Of a stretch of DNA of 64,000 nt, positions 19,311-27,685 are shown piece by piece. The notes beneath the pieces were generated by a model, which did no database searches, was not told the origin of the DNA, and saw only the letters and a program-made list of their open reading frames with translations. The stretch is from Ulvibacterium sp. (GTDB lineage Bacteria > Bacteroidota > Bacteroidia > Flavobacteriales > Flavobacteriaceae), in the NCBI RefSeq assembly GCF_028285715.1, contig NZ_JANQOO010000003.1, positions 62,001 to 126,000 of the forward strand, read 5' to 3'. Numbering within the stretch: position 1 is the stretch's first letter; each line of letters begins with the position of its first letter. The position numbers and the translations under genes were made by a program.

Positions 19311-19859
19311 ATGAAAAACATTAAATATGGTATTGCCGTTTTCTTAATGGCGTTCCTCTTTTCCGGATATCAGGCCGAGGCCCAGGTAAGGCGCCCGGTA
19401 GTAAAAACAGTAAGGGTCAGTAAAAAGACAAAACGAAAGGTGAGACGGCATAATAGAAGGGTAAGGCGTAGGACCTTAAGGCGTTTGCCCGCAGGCAGTA
19501 GGGCAGTAATCTTTAGGAATGTTTCCTATTATCCGGTTAGGGGCATGTATTTTGTGGCAAGAAGGGGAGTATATGTAAGAGCCTTTCCGCCAAGAGGTTT
19601 CCGTTTACGGGTTTTACCGACTTCCGCGATTACATTACATGTACGTGGGGAAAAATATTCCTATGCCGATGGAATATTCTATCAAGGAACTAACGATGAG
19701 TACGAAATAGTAGATCCTCCGGTAGGAGCTGTGGTTAATGAGCTCCCCGAAGATGCAGAGGAAATCGACTTCAAAGGGGTTTCCGTGTATGAACTTAACA
19801 ATGCCCTATATGAGGCCGTTGAGGACGGTTATGAAGTTATGGATCTTTTGGAGGATTGA
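19311..19859 (+). CDS. Exported arginine-rich DUF6515-like protein
   Basis: A 182-residue protein with a signal peptide ending YQAEAQ. Residues about 28-62 are extremely basic, with many Arg and Lys (TKRKVRRHNRRVRRRTLRR), followed by a middle part matching DUF6515 (YYPVRGMYFVARRGVYVRAFPPRGFRLRVLP, YSYADGIFYQ) and an acidic C-terminus. The opposed charges could allow binding to an acidic surface or self-association; the function is unknown. It stands alone with terminators on both sides, so it is a single-gene unit. Confidence 0.65.
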   Translation: MKNIKYGIAVFLMAFLFSGYQAEAQVRRPVVKTVRVSKKTKRKVRRHNRRVRRRTLRRLPAGSRAVIFRNVSYYPVRGMYFVARRGVYVRAFPPRGFRLRVLPTSAITLHVRGEKYSYADGIFYQGTNDEYEIVDPPVGAVVNELPEDAEEIDFKGVSVYELNNALYEAVEDGYEVMDLLED

Positions 19860-19883
19860 TTTAGATAAAAATAACCAAATACA

Positions 19884-19917
19884 AAAAGCCCGGGCAACTT
19901 TGTCCGGGCTTTTGCTT
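19884..19917 (+). terminator. Terminator of the DUF6515 gene
   Basis: AAAAGCCCGG and CCGGGCTTTT form a perfect ten-base stem, 25 bases after the stop codon, with a short T-run. Confidence 0.85.
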
Positions 19918-20068
19918 TAAATAGAGGTTTAGTCTGGTAAGATTTGGGACGGTAAATATGGGACGTATGTTCCGCTAAAAAAAAATGAAGTTGTAAAGTG
20001 TCCTTTTTTGTATGCTAACCCGTTCGAAATTGATGTTTGGGATTTCAAGGGTCCTGGAAGACCATACA

Positions 20069-20102
20069 AAAACCCCCAAGAAAAATCATCCTTGGGAGTT
20101 TA
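20069..20102 (-). terminator. Terminator of the five-domain fasciclin gene
   Basis: AAACCCCCAAG and CTTGGGAGTTT pair with one mismatch; read on the minus strand the stem is followed by TTTTTG. It lies about 37 bases beyond the fasciclin stop. Confidence 0.7.
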
Positions 20103-20138
20103 AGCTAACCAAAATTTATAAACAAACTAACAAACTTC

Positions 20139-22643
20139 TTAATGACTTGGGGGGTTCAATGCGTCCAGAACTGCTTGGGGCAACAATACTTTGTCAATAA
20201 GGTGAACAATACCATTACTGGCCACTTGATCCGGTACTATTACATTGGCGTCCGTATCGGTTTTGTCACGAATATCAATATCAGGTCCATGGACAATGGC
20301 GAACAAGGATTCCCCTTGAACCGTTCCAATTTCTTGATGGTTGGTAAGCGAAGAAGATTCTACCGCTGCACCGGATACCACATGGTATGTCAAGACCGCA
20401 GCCAATAAGTCCTTTTCTGCTTGGGTATCGAAATCAGCGAGGCTGTGGTAATCATCACCCAGGGCGTCCAATAAGTCTGCAAAAGCCTGATTTGTTGGCG
20501 CAAATACCGTAAAAGGGCCCGCTCCACTTAGAACATCTACCAAACCGGCATCCGCCTGAATGAGAGCTTCTACCAATAGACTTAAGTCATCTACGGACTG
20601 TGCCAATTGTACAATATTAGGCGTAGGTGGATTTAGGATATCCAAAACCTCTTGTGGTAAAAGTACCTTGTTTATAATATGCACCACTCCATTGCTGGCC
20701 TCAACATCCGGACCAACCACCTCTGCTTTCTCATCCGTTGCATCCTTTATGAAGACTCCGCCATTTATCTTTATGGTTACGTCCTCCCCTTGTTCGGTGG
20801 TAATCTGCTGCCCGTTCATTAATCCAGAGGAGAAAGCTGCGGTGCCGGCCACTACGTGATAGGTCAATACTTTTACCAATAAGGCTTTTTCCTCGTCCGT
20901 GTCAAAATCGGCTAAACTATGATAGTCATCTCCAAGGGCATCCAATAAGGCCGCAAACGCATGATTATTTGGAGCAAAAACTGTAAATGGACCAGTCCCC
21001 CCAAGTACTTCTACCAGACCGGCATTAGCCTGAATTAAAGCCTCGACCAATAGATCTAAATCATCTGTTTCAACGGCAATTTCAACAATGGTCTTTAAAG
21101 TCATTGCGGTCAATAAATCCAAAACCTCTTGTGGTAACAGTACCTTGTCTATAATATGAACTACTCCATTGCTGGCTTCGACATCGGCACCAACGACCTC
21201 CGCTTTCTCGTCCGTTGCATCCTTTATGAAGACTCCACCATTTATCTTTATGGTTACGTCCTCCCCTTGTTCGGTGGTAATCTGCTGCCCGTCCATTAAT
21301 CCAGAGGAGAAAGCTGCGGTACCGGCCACGACGTGATAGGTCAATACCTTTACCAAAAGTGCTTTTTCCTCGTCCGTATCAAAATCGGCCAAACTATGAT
21401 AGTCATCGCCTAGGGCATCCAACAATGCTGCAAAGGCCTCATTTGTTGGCGCAAATACCGTAAAGGGACCTTCACCGCCCAATACCTCTACAAGTCCGGC
21501 ATCAGCCTGTACCAACGCTTCGACCAACAAACTCAGGTCATCAGTTTCCACGGCCAATTCTACAATGTTCTTCATCTTTAAGGACAGTACAAAATCAATG
21601 GCCGATTGCGGTAACAATACCTTATCTATGGTATGCGCAACGCCATTGGAGGCCAAAATATCCGTTCCTGTAATGTTCGCATCTACATCCGAGGCATCTC
21701 CAATTACAAAAGTCTCACCAGAAGCTATGATATGCAAGTTGTTTTCTGGGAGAGCAGTGGGTACGGTACTTTCAGCCAATTCTGCCGCCAAAACCTCATC
21801 GGCTACTACATGATACAAAAGAATATCCTTCAATAAGGCAATTTCAGCCTCTTCGTCAAAGTCGTCCAAACTATTGTAATCATCCCCCAATATGTCCAAC
21901 AAGGCAATAAAGGCATCATTGGTAGGAGCAAATACCGTAAAGGGACCATCTCCGCTCAAAGTCTCTGCAAGCCCCGCTTTAATGACCGCATCTTCTAGAA
22001 CGGAAAGCGCATCGGTGGAAACGACTAGGTCTACTAGGTTGTCCTCCTCCCCATCATCGTTCAAAGCATCAATAATTGCTTGGGGAAGCAATACTTTGTC
22101 AATGACATGTACTACACCGTTACTTGTATCCACATTAGGTATGATTACCTCGGCGTCAGTATCCGTTGCGTCTTCAATAAAGACACCATTGTCTAAATTT
22201 ACCTTTAAGTTACCACCTTGTACGGTTGGAAGTTCTTGTTCATTTTCCAAATCGGTAGACCTGGCCGCCACACCGGCAATAACATGATATTGCAGGATAG
22301 TCGCCAATACTGCCCTGTCTTCTGCATCATCAAAGTCATCCAATCCGTCATAATCGTCCAATGCTTCGAATAAGGCCTTAAAGGCTTCGTTTGTTGGGGC
22401 GAATACCGTAAATGGACCCTCTCCACTTAATGTTGCTACAAGGTCCGAGTCGTCATTTTCATCGGCCTTTAGTAGTGCAGATACCAAATCGGTCAAGGCA
22501 TCGGTATCCTGTGCGGTTTCAACGATATTCTTTTCAACGGCCTTCGCCGACTCGCCATCATCGTCGTCATTGTCACAAGACAAGACGAAGAGGGAAAAAA
22601 TACTTAGAAGCAATACGCTTTTCATGTGGGATAATTTTCTCAT
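20139..22643 (-). CDS. Surface lipoprotein with five FAS1 (fasciclin) domains
   Basis: An 834-residue lipoprotein; the signal peptide ends LFVLSC with the lipidated Cys at 23, followed by DNDDDDGE, an acidic stretch resembling the flavobacterial signal that sends lipoproteins to the cell surface. Five FAS1 domains begin near residues 38, 195, 355, 513 and 672, each with the H1 block (T/G)PFTVFAPTNxAF and the H2 block NGVVHIIDKVLLPQ. FAS1 domains mediate adhesion. The third and fourth are almost identical at DNA level, a recent internal duplication. An AGGAG precedes the first ATG; the ATG six codons later is an alternative. First of three fasciclin genes in tandem. Confidence 0.88.
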   Translation of the reverse strand: MRKLSHMKSVLLLSIFSLFVLSCDNDDDDGESAKAVEKNIVETAQDTDALTDLVSALLKADENDDSDLVATLSGEGPFTVFAPTNEAFKALFEALDDYDGLDDFDDAEDRAVLATILQYHVIAGVAARSTDLENEQELPTVQGGNLKVNLDNGVFIEDATDTDAEVIIPNVDTSNGVVHVIDKVLLPQAIIDALNDDGEEDNLVDLVVSTDALSVLEDAVIKAGLAETLSGDGPFTVFAPTNDAFIALLDILGDDYNSLDDFDEEAEIALLKDILLYHVVADEVLAAELAESTVPTALPENNLHIIASGETFVIGDASDVDANITGTDILASNGVAHTIDKVLLPQSAIDFVLSLKMKNIVELAVETDDLSLLVEALVQADAGLVEVLGGEGPFTVFAPTNEAFAALLDALGDDYHSLADFDTDEEKALLVKVLTYHVVAGTAAFSSGLMDGQQITTEQGEDVTIKINGGVFIKDATDEKAEVVGADVEASNGVVHIIDKVLLPQEVLDLLTAMTLKTIVEIAVETDDLDLLVEALIQANAGLVEVLGGTGPFTVFAPNNHAFAALLDALGDDYHSLADFDTDEEKALLVKVLTYHVVAGTAAFSSGLMNGQQITTEQGEDVTIKINGGVFIKDATDEKAEVVGPDVEASNGVVHIINKVLLPQEVLDILNPPTPNIVQLAQSVDDLSLLVEALIQADAGLVDVLSGAGPFTVFAPTNQAFADLLDALGDDYHSLADFDTQAEKDLLAAVLTYHVVSGAAVESSSLTNHQEIGTVQGESLFAIVHGPDIDIRDKTDTDANVIVPDQVASNGIVHLIDKVLLPQAVLDALNPPSH
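20733..20842 (-). repeat. Internal repeat copy 1 in the fasciclin gene
   Basis: Matches 21210-21319 at 108 of 110 bases by eye. The offset of 477 bases is exactly 159 codons, one FAS1 unit. It is the most conserved part of a longer tandem duplication of two FAS1 domains. Confidence 0.85.
21210..21319 (-). repeat. Internal repeat copy 2 in the fasciclin gene
   Basis: Partner of 20733-20842. Flanking parts of the same 477-base unit are also similar but have diverged more. Confidence 0.85.
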
Positions 22644-22844
22644 AATCTCCTGTTTTTAGTGTTAATAGTGTTTGTTAAAAAAAAAATTAATTAAACAAAA
22701 AAACAAATGTGTTCAAATGAAGTATATTTCAAAATATGGCCTATCTATTAGAAATAAATAAGTTGTTGGTCGATAATTATCCATAAATGTTGAACAATTA
22801 GTTATTTTGTTTAAACATTAGTTAGATACATGTAAATTCAAAGG

Positions 22845-22882
22845 GTTGCTTTTGTTTTATATTTTTTATAAAAAGTTTAACA
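22845..22882 (-). repeat. 38-base element, copy 1, upstream of a fasciclin gene
   Basis: Exactly identical to 26337-26374. Read on the minus strand it starts TGTTAAAC and continues with an AT-rich stretch to CAAAAGCAAC. It lies about 200 bases upstream of the five-domain fasciclin start, in the same orientation as the other copy relative to its gene. Confidence 0.85.
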
Positions 22883-22927
22883 AATGTATATGTAACCCAA
22901 CCCGCGTGGATGGAAAGACAAGGGCAT

Positions 22928-22955
22928 AAAAAAACCGCCCCAAGGGCGGTTTTTA
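22928..22955 (-). terminator. Terminator of the two-domain fasciclin gene
   Basis: AAAAACCGCCC and GGGCGGTTTTT form a perfect eleven-base stem around CAA, flanked by an A-run that becomes a T-run on the minus strand. It lies 22 bases after the stop. Confidence 0.9.
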
Positions 22956-22977
22956 AATATTCCGAAAAGTTAGTATT

Positions 22978-23976
22978 CTAATTATCCGTATCGGGTAACA
23001 TAACTTGGTCAATAAGGTGGATTACTCCGTTACTTGCCTGGATGTCCACAAACCCGATGTTGATATCATTGTTGCCCGCGCCATCTGTAATGGCGGCTAT
23101 AAATGGAGCGTTTACCTGCAAGGAGATAGTAATATCATCACCTTCAAAAGTGGTTAGACTCAATCCTTCGGACAAACCACTACTCCTATTATTTCCGGGG
23201 GCAACATGGTGTTGGAGTACCGAAAATAGTAATGATTCATCAATATCGGAAAGCGAAGACCAATCCGGATTCGAGTTCAATAATTCTTCAAAGGCCTGGT
23301 CCACAGGGGCAAAAACGGTGAAGGGGCCATCTTCTGATAAAAAAGCAGCGATATCCGATCCGGGGGTGGCCGTAGATATTGCTGTGGCCAATTCCTCAAA
23401 ATTAAAATCCTCATTAATAAAGGTGACCACCGTAGGTAACTCGATTACAGCGTCTACTAAATGTATGGTTCCATTGGAGGCAACTACGTCACCCCCGCCA
23501 TTAACCACACGGGATATCCCATTAAACTCTATACCGTCGGTAGCATCAAAATAGAGTGACAAAAAAGAACCCGCCGTTGGTCCCTCGGCCAAGGTGGCCG
23601 CGTAATTTCGTTGAAGCAGAGTAAAGTCGCCTGAGTTCAACTCCGTCTCGATTACATGGTTTAATAATACTTGAGTCAGTGCACCAACCGGCACGTCCTG
23701 GATAGAGGAGTAGTTGTTTTGACCGAGAAAGGCATTAAAGGCGGAATTGGTAGGAGCCAATACGGTAAATGTCCCGCTGGCTGTCAAAGCATCGGTTAAA
23801 TTGGCGCGTCGCAAAGCTTCTACCAAGATACTCAAATTAGGTTCGGCCTCAGCCAGTTCCACAATGTTTTCGGCTGGCCGTGGTGGGCCGTCATTGTCGT
23901 CCGAACTACAGGAGCTCGCTACAGCCAAAACCACCACCAATGGCAAAAATTTGAATAACATAAGATACTTTTTCAT
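22978..23976 (-). CDS. Surface lipoprotein with two FAS1 domains
   Basis: A 332-residue lipoprotein with signal peptide ending AVASSC (Cys23), followed by SSDDNDG, again the acidic pattern of surface-exported lipoproteins. Two FAS1 domains start near residues 36 and 185: the first has SGTFTVLAPTNSAF and NGTIHLVDAVIELP, the second DGPFTVFAPVDQAF and NGVIHLIDQVMLP. Presumed role is adhesion or matrix binding at the surface. The ATG at 23974-23976 is chosen over an upstream TTG. It has its own terminator and sits between the two longer fasciclin genes. Confidence 0.85.
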   Translation of the reverse strand: MKKYLMLFKFLPLVVVLAVASSCSSDDNDGPPRPAENIVELAEAEPNLSILVEALRRANLTDALTASGTFTVLAPTNSAFNAFLGQNNYSSIQDVPVGALTQVLLNHVIETELNSGDFTLLQRNYAATLAEGPTAGSFLSLYFDATDGIEFNGISRVVNGGGDVVASNGTIHLVDAVIELPTVVTFINEDFNFEELATAISTATPGSDIAAFLSEDGPFTVFAPVDQAFEELLNSNPDWSSLSDIDESLLFSVLQHHVAPGNNRSSGLSEGLSLTTFEGDDITISLQVNAPFIAAITDGAGNNDINIGFVDIQASNGVIHLIDQVMLPDTDN

Positions 23977-24201
23977 AATCAATCGTTTTGAATTTTAGGT
24001 TAAAGTCGTAATATTTTTAGAAGTCATAACAAATGGAGGGGGTATTTTATGAAAATTTTAATATCCTTAACACCCACTTACTAAAACGTCGGACTCTTTG
24101 AAAAATTGATTCAAATAGCCGGTTTTTGTTTTGAAAGGAAGTAAATCCAAGGCTAATTTAAAGTTTGCGAACAATCTTTATAATAAACCGAATTATACGA
24201 T

Positions 24202-24225
24202 AAAGGCCGCAAAACTGCGGCCTTC
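24202..24225 (-). terminator. Terminator-like hairpin after the four-domain fasciclin gene
   Basis: AAGGCCGCA and TGCGGCCTT form a perfect nine-base stem with a four-base loop, 37 bases beyond the stop; the T-run on the minus strand is short. Confidence 0.65.
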
Positions 24226-24261
24226 ATGTTATATAAGCATTAAAGATGTGTCAATTGCAAT

Positions 24262-26166
24262 TTAGTTGGTGGTATCCGGTACCAAAACCTTGTCCACTAC
24301 ATGAATCACGCCGTTACCTGCCTGCACATCCACGGCAATAATGCCAATATCAGAATTTCCACTACCATCGGTAAGATCCGCAATGTTACTGTCAGTCCCT
24401 GGCAAGGTAATCGTAATGCCATCGCCTTCTAGGGTGGTTGCCGGGGTGGTTCCGTCGGGTGTAAGGTCTTCAGATCGTATGTTGGCTCCGGCTACAACAT
24501 GGTGCAAAAGAACAGCTTCCAATTCAAAGAAATCGGGAATGGCGTCCTGTGCTTCTAGCGCCGTATTGGTGGGTGCAAATATTGTGAATGGAGGGTCTAT
24601 TCCATCGCCGTTTCCACCAGATGTTCGCGATAATATTCCCACGAAATCGGTATCCGGAGTAAGCTCAGTAAGCGCTGCAACCAAGGTTGAGAAGTCAGGG
24701 TTTGCCGCGGCAAAGGTGACAACAGTAGGAATGTCTATTACGCCATCTACTGCGTGAATCACTCCGTTGGTAGCAACAATATCTGCGGCCGCTACGCTAC
24801 TCACCCCATTTAGTCTTACACCATCATCCGTATTGACATAAAGGCTTATGTTATCACCATCTGCGTTGGTGGCCGCGGTAGTTATGTCGTATCCCGTTAC
24901 AAGGTCGCCGGAAAGCGCAGCAGTTCCTACCACCACATGATTGGAAAGTATATTGTCAATCTCGTTTTCACTGGTGAATCCGTCAAAGGCCATGTTTACC
25001 GGCGCAAAAACTGTGAAATCCGTATCGGTACTTGAGAGTAAATCCGTAAAAGTGGTGTTGTTATCCGCCGTCAACAATCCCACTAAGCTGGATAGGTCCG
25101 AATTGGCCACCGCATGGTCCACAATATTGGGGAGGCCTATGACCGCATCCACAATATGTACCACTCCGTTTATCGCCTTGTTGTCAGGGGCTGTTACCTC
25201 GGAAACACCGTTCAAAGTAACTACGTCAGCAACATCAACAAGCATACTTAAGTTATTCCCTCCGGCCCCTGCGGTTGATAGGGTAGAAATGTAACCTGTA
25301 CTTAAATCAGTGGAAAGGTTGGTTCCGTTTACTACGTGGTTCAAAAGTACTTGGGTCAAAACATCAACCGGCACCTCCGATAAATCGGCAAAATCGTTCG
25401 CTTCCAAAAATGCGGTGAAAGCGTCATCGGTCGGAGCGAAAACGGTAAAGGGACCATCTCCGGCCAAGACTGTCGGTAAATCTCCATCGGCAGCTTGTAG
25501 GGCAGCGACTAAATTGCTTAGTGTAGAAGTAGCGATTGCCAAATCCGTTATGGAAACCAAAAGAACGTCCTGCAAAGCATCCAAAGCAGCCTGCGGGAGT
25601 AACACTTTATCTATAATGTGTACAATACCATTGGTCGTCATTACATCTGGAGTAATAACTTCTGCCGCTTCACCAGCCGCGTCGGTGAAGAAAACCCCGC
25701 CATCCAAGCTTACGGTCAGGGCGCCTCCTTCTAGTGTAGTAACGGATTGATCCGCGGTTAAGTCACCTGAGGCCACTGCCGCCCCGGAAACTACATGATA
25801 AGTTAAGATGGTGGCCAACAAGTTCTGAAGTTGCTCCGAATTAAAGTCATCCAAGGAGTCGAATCCATCCAATCGGGCAAGCAAGTCGGTAAATGCATCA
25901 TTGGTAGGAGCTAGAACGGTAAATGTACTATTCTCGTCACTTAATGCCGCTACTAGATCATTGGCAGCACTTTCGTCTGCCTTTAATAATGCGGCTACCA
26001 AACTATTCAGGGCGTTCTCTCCTTGTGCAGTTTCCACAATATTCAGTTCATCCATAGGTTGTTCCGGGGGCGTTGTAGGCCCGTTATCATCATCGGAACA
26101 GGAAGTCACTATGAGCAATATCATAGCTAAAGTAGAGAAGCTAAAAATTTTAAAGATTTTTTTCAT
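24262..26166 (-). CDS. Surface lipoprotein with four FAS1 domains
   Basis: A 634-residue lipoprotein; signal peptide ending LIVTSC (Cys23) followed by SDDDNGP, close to the S-(D/E)3 surface-export pattern known from Flavobacterium. Four FAS1 domains begin near residues 41, 195, 345 and 480, with the blocks STFTVLAPTNDAF, DGPFTVFAPTDDAF, TDFTVFAPVNMAF and PPFTIFAPTNTAL. The ATG at 26164-26166 starts a normal signal peptide; an upstream extension does not. The upstream region is rich in GTTAAAC/GTTTAAC words and carries the second copy of the 38-base element. Domains are more diverged than in the five-domain gene. Confidence 0.87.
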   Translation of the reverse strand: MKKIFKIFSFSTLAMILLIVTSCSDDDNGPTTPPEQPMDELNIVETAQGENALNSLVAALLKADESAANDLVAALSDENSTFTVLAPTNDAFTDLLARLDGFDSLDDFNSEQLQNLLATILTYHVVSGAAVASGDLTADQSVTTLEGGALTVSLDGGVFFTDAAGEAAEVITPDVMTTNGIVHIIDKVLLPQAALDALQDVLLVSITDLAIATSTLSNLVAALQAADGDLPTVLAGDGPFTVFAPTDDAFTAFLEANDFADLSEVPVDVLTQVLLNHVVNGTNLSTDLSTGYISTLSTAGAGGNNLSMLVDVADVVTLNGVSEVTAPDNKAINGVVHIVDAVIGLPNIVDHAVANSDLSSLVGLLTADNNTTFTDLLSSTDTDFTVFAPVNMAFDGFTSENEIDNILSNHVVVGTAALSGDLVTGYDITTAATNADGDNISLYVNTDDGVRLNGVSSVAAADIVATNGVIHAVDGVIDIPTVVTFAAANPDFSTLVAALTELTPDTDFVGILSRTSGGNGDGIDPPFTIFAPTNTALEAQDAIPDFFELEAVLLHHVVAGANIRSEDLTPDGTTPATTLEGDGITITLPGTDSNIADLTDGSGNSDIGIIAVDVQAGNGVIHVVDKVLVPDTTN

Positions 26167-26187
26167 AATATCGTTTATTAGAGATTT

Positions 26188-26262
26188 GTGTTTAACAAAT
26201 ATAACCGAATAGTTAAACAAAATATTTTGTTTATTAAATGTTTAACAAACCAATTTTTAGTT
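26188..26262 (-). promoter_or_regulatory. Cluster of GTTTAAC/GTTAAAC words upstream of the four-domain fasciclin gene
   Basis: Three copies of TGTTTAAC or its complement lie at about 26190, 26213 and 26248. Similar words occur upstream of the five-domain gene (22808, 22875) and at the end of both 38-base elements, but not before the middle gene. They may be operator or promoter sites; no binding protein is known to me. Confidence 0.35.
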
Positions 26263-26336
26263 TAGCTATTTGCTCTATGGTAGTATTTTAGGATTTTGTG
26301 GCACAGCCACAGGCAAGATGACCTATGCTGAAAAAA

Positions 26337-26374
26337 GTTGCTTTTGTTTTATATTTTTTATAAAAAGTTTAACA
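26337..26374 (-). repeat. 38-base element, copy 2, upstream of the four-domain fasciclin gene
   Basis: Exactly identical to 22845-22882, about 170 bases upstream of the fasciclin start and about 90 bases from the divergent mnmA start. The flanks differ, so the match ends sharply. Confidence 0.85.
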
Positions 26375-26427
26375 TTAATGGAATTATATCGATGTTGCAC
26401 TGTTTCAATTTACCCTTATTGACAAGG

Positions 26428-26443
26428 TATTTTTGTAATTTTG
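26428..26443 (+). promoter_or_regulatory. Two adjacent -7 boxes upstream of mnmA
   Basis: TATTTTTG (26428-26435) and TAATTTTG (26436-26443) both match TAnnTTTG, 18-26 bases before the ATG. A TTG at 26419-26421 is nearer than usual for a -33 element. Confidence 0.45.
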
Positions 26444-26461
26444 CCGCCTATATTAAGGGAG

Positions 26462-27652
26462 ATGAAAACAGTAGTAGTTGGACTTTCAGGTGGAGTGGAT
26501 TCTAGTGTTGCGGCCTATCTTTTGAAAAAACAAGGGTATAAGGTCATTGGACTATTTATGAAGAATTGGCACGATGATTCGGTTACGATATCCGATGAGT
26601 GTCCTTGGTTGGAAGACAGTAACGATGCTCTCATTGTAGCTGAAAAATTAGGTATCCCTTTTCAGACTATAGATTTAAGCACCGAATATAAGGAACGTAT
26701 TGTCGATTACATGTTCCGGGAGTATGAGATCGGGCGTACACCTAATCCGGATGTACTATGCAACCGCGAAATCAAATTTGATGTCTTTCTTAAAATTGCG
26801 CTTCAGTTAGGGGCGGATTATGTGGCTACAGGGCACTATTGTAGAAAGGCCGTACAGAGAGGTGACGAGGGTACCCAGACCTATCGGTTATTGGCCGGTC
26901 GGGATGATAATAAGGACCAATCTTATTTTCTATGCCAACTTTCGCAAGAGCAATTATCCAAAACACTTTTTCCTATAGGGGAATTGACCAAACCTGAGGT
27001 CCGCAAGATTGCCTCGGAAAACGACCTGGTAACGGCTGACAAGAAAGATTCCCAGGGACTTTGCTTTATCGGTAAGGTGCGATTGCCGGATTTTTTACAG
27101 CAAAAATTGAAGCCCAAAAAAGGTGTTATTGTGGAAGTGCCCGCAAATATTCCCCAATATCTTAACTCGAATCGGAAATTCGGTTCAAAGGAAGAAGAAT
27201 TGGAATTTATGTCCGAAAAGCCTAGTTATCACCTGGAAGATGGCAAGGTGGTAGGTGAGCACCAGGGCGCGCATTATTTCACCAAGGGGCAACGTAAAGG
27301 ATTGGATGTGGGCGGTACCAAAGAACCCCTTTTTGTCATTGAAACGGATGTTGAGGAAAACATTATTTATACCGGACAGGGTAAATCACATCCAGGATTG
27401 TATAGGAGAACGCTATTCGTTAAAGATGATGAAATCCATTGGATACGTCCGGATTTGGCCTTGGACACTGATGAAACAATGCAGGTAAGGGCCCGAATCC
27501 GTTATCGCCAACCTTTGCAAGAAGCAATATTGTACAAGATTGAGAGTGGGCTTTATGTTGATTTTAAAGAAAAACAGTCCGCTATTACTGAAGGACAATT
27601 TGTAGCTTGGTATAAAGACGACGAACTTTTGGGCTCAGGAGTTATTTCCTGA
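26462..27652 (+). CDS. mnmA: tRNA-specific 2-thiouridylase MnmA
   Basis: MnmA puts sulfur on uridine 34 of tRNAs for Lys, Glu and Gln, using ATP and a relayed sulfur. Motifs are the PP-loop [12 protein letters not shown] at residue 7, the catalytic first Cys in [12 protein letters not shown] (about residue 99), and the second Cys in [11 protein letters not shown] (about 202). The extra insert after residue 220 is common in Bacteroidota versions. The ATG at 26462 yields [11 protein letters not shown]; upstream codons are not conserved. Length 396 residues. Confidence 0.95.
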   Translation: MKTVVVGLSGGVDSSVAAYLLKKQGYKVIGLFMKNWHDDSVTISDECPWLEDSNDALIVAEKLGIPFQTIDLSTEYKERIVDYMFREYEIGRTPNPDVLCNREIKFDVFLKIALQLGADYVATGHYCRKAVQRGDEGTQTYRLLAGRDDNKDQSYFLCQLSQEQLSKTLFPIGELTKPEVRKIASENDLVTADKKDSQGLCFIGKVRLPDFLQQKLKPKKGVIVEVPANIPQYLNSNRKFGSKEEELEFMSEKPSYHLEDGKVVGEHQGAHYFTKGQRKGLDVGGTKEPLFVIETDVEENIIYTGQGKSHPGLYRRTLFVKDDEIHWIRPDLALDTDETMQVRARIRYRQPLQEAILYKIESGLYVDFKEKQSAITEGQFVAWYKDDELLGSGVIS

Positions 27653-27685
27653 GGTTTAAGGTTTGATACTCCGGATGTTATATTT

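Larger units (their letters stand above)
22644..22977. other. AT-rich upstream region of the first fasciclin gene
   Basis: No gene is visible in these 334 bases. The stretch holds A-runs just before the start, a GTTTAAAC palindrome near 22808-22817, the 38-base element shared with the third fasciclin gene, and the terminator of the middle gene. Confidence 0.6.

Noticed and set aside
20640-21580. Tandem DNA repeats considered as a CRISPR-like array
   Set aside because: The unit is 477 bases, in frame, and codes for FAS1 domains.
20560-25750. Several plus-strand frames of 80-170 residues opposite the fasciclin genes
   Set aside because: They mirror the repeated FAS1 coding sequence and their translations are Ser/Thr-rich without motifs.
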